Shown here in pieces: positions 50,975 to 60,968 of a DNA stretch of 64,000 nucleotides. The number at the start of each line of letters is the position of its first letter. Within the stretch, counting starts at the first letter, position 1. Below the pieces are notes generated by a model. That model saw nothing but the letters and a program-made list of their open reading frames with translations. It made no database searches and was not told the origin of the DNA. The position numbers and the translations under genes are program-made. Source of the DNA: Nothopassalora personata (taxonomy: Eukaryota > Ascomycota > Dothideomycetes > Mycosphaerellales > Mycosphaerellaceae); NCBI GenBank assembly GCA_033816765.1, contig CM066287.1, forward strand, positions 1,798,001 through 1,862,000. Reading direction: 5' to 3'.

Positions 50975-51861
50975 CGTGGTGGTGCTGATGGGCGTAGCTG
51001 GCTCGGAGGAGCCAGGACGATGCGGGTGCGGTCAGAACGAAGAGTGTAGGGGCAGGTGACGGTGACGGGGACGGTGATGGTGACAATAACGGTGGAACAA
51101 CGATGGCCCTCGACCATCGGTGCCCTAATAAGACGGGTGATGGGTTCTACTCTATGTCGCGGGAAAAGGTCAAGTCAAGGACGTGCCGTTGTTGCACCTG
51201 AGCTTCTCTCGCGGTACGAGGTACGAGGGTACTGTACAGCAATGCTTGCTTCATCTGATTGGAACATGACCTTCCCGCCTGTCGGACGCATGCATGCACG
51301 CACTCTCACTTCTTCCTTGGTGTGACGCGAAGTCTCTCCACGAAACCAGTCCATCTCTCCCAACCACCTGATCATTCTTCGCTCCAACAACACCAACATC
51401 CACTTTACACCAGACACACACCATAACGTCAGGCTGTCATATACTTCTAGCTCAACTGTCACCATGATCGATGTTATCGCTTGCGAGGTTCATGCAACGT
51501 TGCTGGCAGAGACCATCAGCTCCTCGGCTTCGCGACGCGTCCAGACAGGCACATCAACGATCAATGCAGCCTCTCACCACCCTCCTGTGGCCGCTATGAC
51601 CCATCACACCGCTGCCAGTATGTTTCCAAGTGGATATGACGCGTAAAGACGCGCGCAAATGCCATGTTTGTCTGCCTCTGCTCACATCCGTCAGGTGCGC
51701 TTGCCTCACCCCTCCCAACAAATCGCCACGTGCGAATTCTGGCAACACAGGCCAGCGAGCGCCCAATCCTGTCAAGACAAGGCCACTGGCTCGGGCATAT
51801 GCTTCAAATGTGACCCTCATGAATTCTCTATGTCTACGCATCTGGACCGGTGGCCAACCGG
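50975..51861. other. Intergenic, CAC2 promoter side
   Basis: 887 bp. Contains GTGACGGTGACG-like short repeats near 51056-51090. No gene supported. Confidence 0.5.
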
Positions 51862-53695
51862 CTACGAGCATCCCGCTGCCAGAGCCATGGCCTTTTCCTG
51901 CAGCGAAGGATCTCTAGTCTGGGAGAAAAGAGCTCTATGGCGTGTGCCTCGCCTTGCATAGGCCTCCAGCCACGCTTGAGAGTGTCGCATCATGCGAACA
52001 TCGGCATTGGTCCTCCCACTTTCTACCAAATCGACGAGTTCTTCCACATACGCAGGCTCCTCTCCGTCGCCTTTGAGCGAGTGGAAGGTCCTACCAGCAC
52101 CTTTCCGTCGTATTCGCTCAACATACTCAGCCCGCATCTCTGCTCGCGACGGCAATGATGTCCTGCCGCTGAACACAGCAGCCAGAGCCATCGCCTGAAA
52201 CTCAAAAAGAGAGAAGGTGGCAACGTGGTAAGGTACACCGATGAAGGCCAGCGTAGGGTCTGGGATGTAAAAGATATCTTTGTGCAGGTTGTGGGTCTGC
52301 GAAGCTACCGTCAGCAAGATTCTTCTGCATGTGCTATCAACTAGCAAGTAGACGACTCATACCTGCTGACCGTTCGTGACTAGACAATCTTCGCTGGCAT
52401 CCTCAGGTTGGACTCCGTCAGCGTGGTAGGACCTCAGGAAAGGAAACGACACATGGTATCCAGTACAGACAATGATGAAATGGATGTCGCACAGCTTGTC
52501 GCCAGATTTGAGCGTGACGGTTCCAGGTAATGTTCCATCAGCCTGGGTGCCAGTGACATCTAGGTCATCAAAGCTTGCAATTTCGCCGATCCTTGCTGCA
52601 TTGTCCGGCAATAGGTGGGTAGGAAGGTCGTATGGTCCGCCTCGACTGGACTGGAACACTGAGCGAGCATAACCTCCAAGGTCACGAGCGATGTCCATGG
52701 AGCTCACGCCAGCTCCGATGAGCAGGACATTTTGGCCCTTGAACTCTTCCGGCCGTCGGTACAGTTTCGAATGCTTCACTTTTGATGGAAAGGCAGCCTG
52801 CCACCGGGACAGACCAGGAATGTCGGGCACGTTACACGCGTGATAGTGTCCCGAGGCCACGACGACTCCATCGAAAGACTGTATCTAATCAGCAAATACT
52901 TTTCCTTTCATGGTACGAAGCACCAACCTCAACACTCCGGCTGATTCCAGCTTCGGCGTCATCATTGCTCAATCTTGCAACATTCAGCTCCCACTTGGAT
53001 CCCACCTTGTCGAGCTTATTCACTCGCGTGTGAAAGGAGATGTCCTGGACAACGCCATTGGCCATGGCAACGTCTTGGATGTACTGAGCGAGTACGTGGT
53101 GCGGCACGAACTCTTCCGTGCCAGACTTCCACGAGTGACAAGACAGCTCCATCTCGATCGTCGACACATTGTTTTTGAGTGCGATATAACATGGTCTGAG
53201 GATACCAATTAGAATGAGCGTCTTTGCATCTATAGACCGACCTACCCAGGTGGAGCGAAGCTCCTGGCGATATCCTTGTCGACTGAACCGACTTTCCGGC
53301 TAACCGGCGATGCTGCTGTATCACGCAGAAGACTGTCCTGTCGTCTATCGCGCTGCTCCAAATAATCATCGAACTCTGGTGAGTCGCCAACCGAAGGTAA
53401 AGTCGAGGGGAAGGCAGGGTCATGCGCTGCCTGCTCGTCGAATACCCTTCTTGACTCGCATCAGCACTTCCAGGTCATTGACATCGAAAGAGAAGGTTAT
53501 TGCTCACCAGACACCACCAGCCTGCGCAGACCTCTCGAATACGGTCACGTCTACGCCGGCTCGTCTCAGATGTACTGCGGCCGATACACCAGACACTCCT
53601 GCACCGATGACAGCCTGGCAGTGAAATTAACGACCATCGAGGCCTTGTGAGCGTCATACAATACATACTACACGCTTAGCCCGAATCTCAGTCAT
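51862..53695 (-). CDS. Flavin-containing monooxygenase
   Basis: 518 residues, six exons: 53695-53672, 53614-53508, 53446-53246, 53195-52928, 52884-52363 and 52296-51862; phases agree. FAD-binding GxGxxG is in AVIGAGVSGVSAA. The NADPH-binding site is NVLLIGAGVSSMDIARDL. The FMO-type GHYHACNVPDIPG and KVKHSKLYR segments lie between them. The enzyme should use NADPH and O2 to oxygenate a soft nucleophile or ketone. A divergent MFS transporter starts 750 bp away, so the pair may handle one substrate; this is inference. No signal peptide; cytosolic. Confidence 0.92.
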
Positions 53696-54445
53696 CGCGG
53701 CTGTGTGGCTGCTCGACGTCCTCCCTTGTCCTGCTTTCAAAAATCCTAGCGTTGATATCGATGGGCAGCAAGACTTGTCAATATATGTGTTTCACTGCAT
53801 CCTGAGCGGATCCCAGTATCTATCGAGCAGGAATAAACGAAGGCGTGTATCCGTTGTTGGGAATGCTATGCTTACGATATCGCGTAGACGCCGGAGCACG
53901 CAATTTGCAGGTACCGAGCGAGTAAGCACGCCATACATGGGCCACGACATGGCTTTGGAGCACGTTATCGGCAACATTCCCAGACAGGACGATACGTTTT
54001 TGCGATGTTCGCGCTGCGATGGCATCGTCGGACAGAGGTCCTAAGCTCTCTTGCGAGGAAGGTGATGAAGCTTGACCTTGGACTTGGCATATCGCCAACA
54101 ACTGCTTGGTCATGATTCCACGCGATGGTATGGAGAAGTACACCCAACTTTCCATACGCTCTCTGTTATTGGGCGCCCCATATCATCAGCTCGATGGAGT
54201 CGCGTCGCACGCCATTGACAGCCTGCAGAGACGCCCTTCGCGACACTGCAACGACCCACAAAGTCATTGACTATTGAGAACGAGCGAGTCCAGCAAGCCG
54301 ATGCGGTTGAGACATCGTCCACGCCTCGGCAATTCGATGCCGTCAGCTATACCGTGGGAGCTCGTGCCGATTGCATTATTGCCTTGTACTACGAGTCCCA
54401 CTGCTCTTTTGCTGTTCTAACCTCTTGATCTCTTCGGCAATCAGG
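53696..54445. promoter_or_regulatory. Divergent promoter, monooxygenase and MFS transporter
   Basis: 750 bp shared by two divergent genes. No specific operator recognised; short ORFs are noise. Confidence 0.5.
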
Positions 54446-56181
54446 ATGAGAGTTGAAATGGACGAAAAGCATCATCTACACGCGCAAGCTCAGGTCGTGA
54501 TTGAAGAATCGCCGAAGCGCAAATGGCAAAGCTACATTTGGGACAGTCTCGACAAGAGCCCAGAGGAAAGGAAATTCCTTTTCAAGTTGGACTCAGCTGT
54601 GCTAACCTTTGCATCTCTTGGCTATCTGATCAAGTACCTCGACCAGGCGAACATAAATAATGCTTTCGTCAGCGGCATGTAAGCAAAGAGACATACCGGG
54701 CACCAGTCTTGACGTCTACTGATTTATCAAACAGGGAAGAAGACCTCAAACTCTACGGCGACCAACTGAACTACATGCAAACCTGCTGGACCGTAGGCTA
54801 CGTCGTTGGCCAAATCCCCAGCAATCTCATCCTAACCCGCGTACGCCCATCCCTCTGGATCCCCACCCTCGAACTCATCTGGACAATCTGCACATTCTCC
54901 CTCTCCCGCTGTAACACCGCTGAGCAAATCTACGCAGTCCGCTTCCTCGTTGGTCTCGCTGAATCAGGTTTCTACCCAGGAATGCAATATGTAATCGGCT
55001 CCTGGTACAAGAAAGAGGAACTCGCCAAGCGGTCTTGCATCTTCCACACTTCTTCTGGCATCGCGCAGATGTTCTCGGGATACCTTATGGCCGCGGTGTA
55101 TCATCTGGACGGTGTTGGGGGCTATCGAGGATGGCAGTGGCTTTTTCTCGTAGATGGGATTATTTCCCTTCCCATCGCCTTGGCGGGATATGTCATGCTG
55201 CCTGATCATCCGGAGAATACCAGGGCTTTATACTTGACACCCGCCGAGAGAACTTTTGCGAGGAAACGGATGGAAGCTGTAGGGAGAAAGGAGAGTGAGC
55301 CCTATACGAGAGCGAAGATCTGGAAAATTCTGAGCTCGTGGCATATTTGGGTCCTCACGCTGCTTTACATCACTTTTAACAATGGCAACAACGGGAGTGC
55401 GCCGGCCTTCTCGCAATTCTTGAAGCAGAGCAAGGTAAGTTCTGGTGAAAGTGGCCAGATCGGCGTGAATTTTGCCGCTGACCTGGATGTTTAGGACCCC
55501 AAGTACGAAGTCTGGCAGATTAACGTGTACCCTACAACCACATCAGCAGTACAAATCGTCACGACTCTGATCTACGCCTGGACTTCCGATGCACTACCTG
55601 GAGGACAGCGATGGCCCTTCTTCGTCTTTGGAGGCTGTGTGAACATTCTCTGCTACGTCAGCTTGGCGATTTGGGATATACCGATAGGCTGGAAGTGGGC
55701 TTGCTTCGGTGAGTTCTGCATATTTGCAAGGTTCCTGCTCCAGACTGCTGATGATCCAAAGTACTTGCCGGCTGCGGCTACGGCCTATCAGGTCTTTGCT
55801 TCGCCTGGGCTCATGAAATCTGCTCCGATGACAATGAGGAGCGTGCCCTCGTCACAGGAACGATGAATGAGTTTGCCTACGTCTTTCAGGCGTGGCTACC
55901 GCTTGTTGTTTGGAAGCAGGTTGAGTCGCCGGAATATCGGAAGGGTTACATTACTGCTACTTGCTTGGCGGCAATTATGATTGCTACGGCGATGCTGACG
56001 AGGCATTTGCATAAAAGGCAGGATAGACAGTAAGTGAACGTCAATTCTGACGTTGGCTGAATTGCTGACAGCGTTTAGGAAAGCACTCCAGCTCGAGACA
56101 GCGGCTGCCGACCCCAAGGGTAGCGGGTCTGTGGAGGTGTCGACAGTTCAGCCGGCTGAGTTGAAGTTATATGCCAGCTAG
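54446..56181 (+). CDS. MFS transporter, allantoate/pantothenate permease type (anion:cation symporter)
   Basis: 505 residues, five exons: 54446-54678, 54735-55434, 55495-55708, 55762-56029 and 56079-56181. Family marks are LGYLIKYLDQANINNAFVSGM, YVVGQIPSNLILTRVRPS, RFLVGLAESGFYPGMQY, WYKKEELAKRS, the PDHPENTRALYLT loop and AWAHEICSDDNEERALV. These match the Dal5/Fen2/Seo1 group (TC 2.A.1.14). Twelve spans, plasma membrane, proton-coupled uptake of an organic anion such as a ureide, vitamin or small peptide. Two in-frame start codons (54446 and 54458). Likely co-regulated with the divergent monooxygenase. Confidence 0.92.
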
Positions 56182-56538
56182 GACGTGTAGCTTAGTACAG
56201 AAGCTCATGGTCAACACATCCAATGGACTTCTCGCCCCGAGATTCGTACCATAGTCACTGCCCGAACGAAGACGTTCAAAGATGAGCTCCCAAATTCCGG
56301 TCAAAGTACGGCACACTTGCCAAAGTTGAGAAGTCAGTGGGTACCTGCATGTAGCCGGCCAGGATAAATGATCCGTAGCCCGACAACAGCAATGATATGT
56401 AAACCCAGCTCATCAGCCGACAGAGACATGCAGGGATCCATATCAACGTCCTGCAAATGTCAACCTGCCGGTAAGAACCACTTCCTCTTTGTGAAAGGAT
56501 TCTCACTCCACGCTCAACTGAGCAATGATACAGCAAGT
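56182..56538. other. Intergenic
   Basis: 357 bp; nothing recognised. Confidence 0.5.
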
Positions 56539-57390
56539 ATGGCTCCTCTCACCGCCCTCATAACCGGCGCAAGCAGCGGCACAGGCCTTTCCCTTACGCA
56601 CCACTTCCTCTCCCTCTCCTTCCACATCGTAATGGCAGATCTCCAATCCCCCCCCCTCACCACTTCCCAAACCCCTCTTCATCCACACCGACATCGTTTC
56701 CTGGACCTCTCACGCCGCCCTCTTCGCCCAAACATACCACTGGCACTCCCGCCTAGACTTCATCGCCTTGAACGCCGAAATTGGAACCGACGACCGCAAC
56801 GCCCTTTTCAACTCCATCTCTCCCACCCACCACCCCACCACCATCCAAGCCGAGGACAGACAGACAGACACTCTCGAAATAAATTCCCTTGAACCTTACT
56901 ACAGCCTTAAAAACAAAACTTTCTCGGCGCCCTACCTCCCCCTCCTTAAACCCCCAGGGTCTATCTAGAAAAGTGACAAGCAGGCGAGAACACATTCATG
57001 ACCACGACTGCAACTCCAGCGGGGTTCATATATCCCCCCTCCAGAACGTTCCCGCAAAAATCCCCAGCAACGAAAACACGCGCTGATCAGTCTCGTCCGC
57101 GCTTCAGCTCCTGCCGCGAGGGATGGGGAAACATCACCCATCACCCATCACCCATCACCGTCCAACGCAGGATGTGCAGCGATAGTCAAGACCAGACTCG
57201 CTCCGGCCGGTGAGGGTGGATTGTCTTGGCGAGAGGAATTCACGACGAGGGTCACGATTGTGAGGTGTTTTGATGAAGTGGAGGATCTGGAGATTGTGGA
57301 GGAGGAAGATTGGGTGGAGAAGAGAAGGAATGGGGATGTAGTGGAGGAGAGTAAGGGGGATTGGTGTGGCATTATGCTCCCACCAGGCGG
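56539..57390 (+). pseudogene. Decayed short-chain dehydrogenase gene
   Basis: ATG 56539 opens a Rossmann start (TALITGASSGTGLSL). After a 9-C tract (56648-56656) the homologous reading changes frame to FIHTDIVSWTSHAALFAQT and RLDFIALNAEIG. A TAG at 56967 follows. Later pieces of the same fold are spread over frames: an ITVNAGCAAIVKTRLAP-like segment near 57160-57200, and EEFTTRVTIVRCFDEVEDL then EEDWVEKRRNGDVVEE near 57230-57350. The order is that of 15-hydroxyprostaglandin-dehydrogenase-like SDRs, with the YxxxK region missing or unreadable. An old pseudogene; GT..AG introns cannot rescue it. Confidence 0.7.
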
Positions 57391-57766
57391 GGGAGCAGCT
57401 CGTTCGTCGATGAGGGGGGTCAGAAAGTTTGGGCGAAGGCGTAGTTGGAGAGGAACAATGGATTCGTGGCGAAGTTATGAGGCGAGGGAGCAGAACGGTG
57501 GTTATGAGAGTGGGCGGCGTTTGCGCTTCGAGGCGTCGATCAAGGTCATGCGATGGTTGATGATCTCAGGCGGTTCAGGCGAGGTTTTTGAGTGGGTAGC
57601 GAAGGGATGCGCCCACGGTTAGGTGTCGCGGCGCCTCTCGGTGAAGCTAAAGTGGCTGGTTTCAATGAGAACAGACGGCACGTGACTGAGCCAGACAGTC
57701 AAGACAGGTAATGAGGTGACGCGACAACAGTCTATCTCGTCACCGTGAATCATCAGCATTACATAA
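57391..57766. other. Intergenic
   Basis: 376 bp. The tail of an open frame (to 57622) continues from the pseudogene without recognisable homology. Confidence 0.5.
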
Positions 57767-59574
57767 CTACCATAGTTTATCGAGCTTGTTCAAGAACTTG
57801 CCAACCTTGGCTTCACCTTTCCCTACTTGCGACTGCAGCTTCGTTGGTTGACCTCCAGTATTCTGCCGTACTGGCTTATGATGGCCATGACTCGACGCTT
57901 CTGCTTCCGTCGGGCGGTAGGCAGTGTTATGGATGTCACCAGTGTAGCCGCCGTAAGAATTGCTTGGCGGTTGCGCTCCGGCTGTTGTATAGCTGTAGTT
58001 GCTATACCCGCCAACAGGAGTCTGTTGCTGCTGGGGTGGCGGTGGAGGCAGACCAGGCGATTGCAGTGGACCGGAGTATGCCGGCGGAGCAGAAGGGGTG
58101 GGAGGAAGTTGCGGGTTATAGCCTGGGGTTCCCGTTTGATTGCCGTACTGTGCCGAAGGGTTGTAGTTCGCATACTGGGTTTGAGGGATTGTGCTTTGTG
58201 CTGTCGGCCCAAACGACGATTGCCTGTGGAAGTTCTGCTGGCCAGGAGGTGGCGATGTAGGCAATGTGCTCTGAGCCATCGGGCCAAACGACGGTGCTCT
58301 CTGCTGCTGAGGTGGCGGAGGTACACTGCCTGGTGGGCCAGGGATGCTCGACTGCGAGTGCGTGCTATGATGGGATGGTTGGCTCTGTAGCTGCGGAGGT
58401 CCACCAAAGTATGCGTGCTGGGGAGTTGTCTGATTCGAGTCTTGATAAACGCCCGTGGCCTGGGCAAATTGAGGTTGTGGCGCACTGTCATACTTTGCAG
58501 CGTGCCCGAGACCGGTGCCAGTGCCATCATCTGGCGGAGGTGGTGTCTTCTCTCGGTACGCGATCGGCTCTGGTGCTGCCGGTGCCGCTGGATTATAGCC
58601 CACGGGAGCGGCCTTGGGTGAGCCGCCCGCAGACATGGCCGGCGTTGGGGGACCGGGCAGTGACTGAGCCGAGACAGCACTGGCTGCGCGAGGAGGAAAG
58701 GGCGACCCAATAGCGGTCTTCTCCAGCTGCTGTACAACCGGACTCATCGAGTCTCTGTGCTCGGAGTGGGGTGTGTTCATGCCCGTAGCATCTTTGATCT
58801 CAAGCCTGTCCTGGCTGAGAACACTACGCAGGTGTCCGAGCAACGTCGTCGCATCTTTCTCCGTCCACATGTACATGTCGAGTGCGTGCAGCTTGTACAT
58901 GAACTTCTGCTCGTTCCGCTGGTCGAACGTCGGCAGATGCCATGTCGACTGATCGGGCACAGCACTGGTGTTGACCAAGAGAGTGATGAGGTTCGGCTGG
59001 AGATGTGTATATCGGACGTTCGCGACGTTCAGATAACCGAAGAAGGCATCTTGGTCGGGTGTCCCAGCATGATTGGCAATCTCGAGCTTCGTCTGACGCT
59101 GAACCGCATGGTAGTACAGATAGACGTAGCTCCCTCGGTCGAATCGATGGTGGGCTGGTTTCGAGGCGGGATCGTTGAAGTAGTAGTGCACGTCAGCGAA
59201 GACGGTGGAAAGCAGACTCTCGCCCGGAGCGGCGGGCATCTTATTCTGCGGGCTATGTCTACTCTCTCAGCGGCAGCCTTTCGTGGGTGTACAGTACCTC
59301 GACGACGGTCAAGTAAGCTCGTCCTGCCTCCACGACGGCGTTGGTGTACTCGGTTGCGAGCGTGTTTGCAGCCCAGGTGGTGAAGATCAGGGCGGCGGCT
59401 TTACATATGAGCTCTGTGAGAAGATTGCACGAGGAAAGGGACATGCTCCCGTTCTATTCAGGTCAGCCATCGTGCGGGCGACCTGTACGAGATATCTATC
59501 GCAAGCGCCTGGCCCACGAGCTGCATGCTCTGAGCCTCTGACAGTTGCAGTGGGCGGTTAACGAAGCCAATCAT
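57767..59574 (-). CDS. Conserved fungal protein of unknown function, proline/glutamine-rich
   Basis: The main exon (59239-57767, 490 codons) has a folded N-terminal domain with HHRFDRGSYVYLYYHAVQR, LEIANHAGTPDQDAFFGYL, NLITLLVNT and YKLHALDMYMWTEKDATTLLGHL. A long low-complexity P/Q/S/Y tail follows, ending in KVGKFLNKLDKLW. I know the domain from unnamed Pezizomycotina proteins only. Upstream coding pieces look real: MIGFVNRPLQLSEAQSMQLV from ATG 59574, and ELICKAAALIFTTWAANTLA (about 59415-59295). The latter splices in phase to the main exon (intron about 59292-59246). The junction between the first two is one base out of phase, so either the intron call or the sequence is wrong there. Confidence 0.7.
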
Positions 59575-59852
59575 GAAGTGAGGCACGAGTCGCCCAGCGT
59601 CTCGGTCGGATCGCTTCCGGGCGGTGGGGCAAGTGCGGCGAGCATCCTTGCACTCCCGATCGACATCGAAGCCCGGCACGGCACGTGTTGGGTTGGGAGA
59701 TGCCACAGCAATCACTCACCATACCAAATTCTCGACCATCGCATCGCCTCAGCAGTGACAGATCGAACCAATTGATTGACACTTCACGTCTCCCACGACT
59801 GGCCACGCACAACACGTGAGTGGCCCACGAGGCCAGCAAATCACTCTCGACC

Positions 59853-60968
59853 ATGTCTCTGGTCAATCTCGCACACGTCTGCTCGCACCTCCAGAACGCC
59901 TCGCTAGCACGGCTCGGCCTCACATCGATTCCCTACACCAAATGGCATCTCTCACTCGCCCTTCTCCTTCAAAAGCAAGGCTTTCTCTCCCAAGTCAAGC
60001 TTGGCGGCCCATCACCTCCTGCATCATGCTTCGGACAGGGACCTCGCGATGACCGCAACGTATCGAACTACCCTCACGGGAGCGCAGGGCGGAATCGTTT
60101 CAGTTCCGAGGCAGCGTTGGCGAAGATGGTCAGACAGCACTGGACACCCTCGCAATTACAGCAGTATGGCTTTGGCCAGGAGGCAATAGATTTCGCACAA
60201 GAGCATGGGATGAGGACGCTCGAACAGCTCAATGCGCAAGGTTGGCAGCAGCGTACCGCACGATTTCTTCTCCACATCAGATCTCAAGTCGAATCGATAG
60301 CAGAGGAGTGGGAGGGAGAGTACGCACGGCGACGAGAGCTCTGCGAAAGCCCGGAACAAATCGAAGCACTGGGTGTCGAACTCGGCGCAACACCAGAAGC
60401 GCGCTATGAACGCGTGCATGAAGACATCGTGGCGCCACTACCGCCAGAGAAGGCACAGACATATACAAAATACGCCTCCGTCCCAATCGACGATCTGAAG
60501 ACCGTAAATTACAACGAAGCCGACATCTCCTCCATCGCAGGCGACGAAATCTACCTCACAGAACGCGAGATTCGCCAAAATGGCATCACAATAGACGCCA
60601 TGGGCCTCCGCATCTCGAACCAGCAAGTGACACTCCCAGTCGAAGAGTTCCAAGACCCGGATATGCTGGAGGCGGAAGGCGTAGTAACACAGGCAAACCG
60701 AGCATCGAGAAGATTATGGTTAGGCCTGAAATACTACCAATCAAGCCCGGTCCTGAGCAAAGCAAAGATGATCAGCAAGCCAACGAAGCGGATATGGCTG
60801 AGTAGCCGGGAGCTGGCCAAGGTTGTGACGGGGCATAACGCTGGGGAGGTCAAGCCATTGACGCAAATTGGTGAGATCATGGCTGTGAGTACGGATCGAG
60901 GTATCATGGAGGCGAGGGAGTGTGTGGAGAGGAAGATTGGCGGGCAGCCGCTTTGTAGAGTGTGGTAA
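59853..60968 (+). CDS. MRPS8: Mitochondrial small-subunit ribosomal protein uS8m with large insertion
   Basis: 371 residues from ATG 59853, no intron. The N-terminal S8 lobe (MSLVNLAHVCSHLQNASLAR, then LALLLQKQGFLSQVKLG) covers residues 1-57. The C-terminal S8 lobe (RRLWLGLKYYQSSPVLSK, SKPTKRIWLSSRELAKVV, AVSTDRGIMEARE, GGQPLCRVW) covers 277-371. About 220 residues (58-276) sit between them, where bacterial and yeast proteins (about 130-155 residues in all) have a short linker. The insertion is charged and partly helical (QVESIAEEWEGEYARRREL). Function: 15S rRNA binding in the mitoribosome. Confidence 0.9.
   Translation: MSLVNLAHVCSHLQNASLARLGLTSIPYTKWHLSLALLLQKQGFLSQVKLGGPSPPASCFGQGPRDDRNVSNYPHGSAGRNRFSSEAALAKMVRQHWTPSQLQQYGFGQEAIDFAQEHGMRTLEQLNAQGWQQRTARFLLHIRSQVESIAEEWEGEYARRRELCESPEQIEALGVELGATPEARYERVHEDIVAPLPPEKAQTYTKYASVPIDDLKTVNYNEADISSIAGDEIYLTEREIRQNGITIDAMGLRISNQQVTLPVEEFQDPDMLEAEGVVTQANRASRRLWLGLKYYQSSPVLSKAKMISKPTKRIWLSSRELAKVVTGHNAGEVKPLTQIGEIMAVSTDRGIMEARECVERKIGGQPLCRVW

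Noticed and set aside
50820..51086. 88-codon Ser/Pro ORF over the first CAC2 exon
   Set aside because: Wrong frame of a real WD40 exon.
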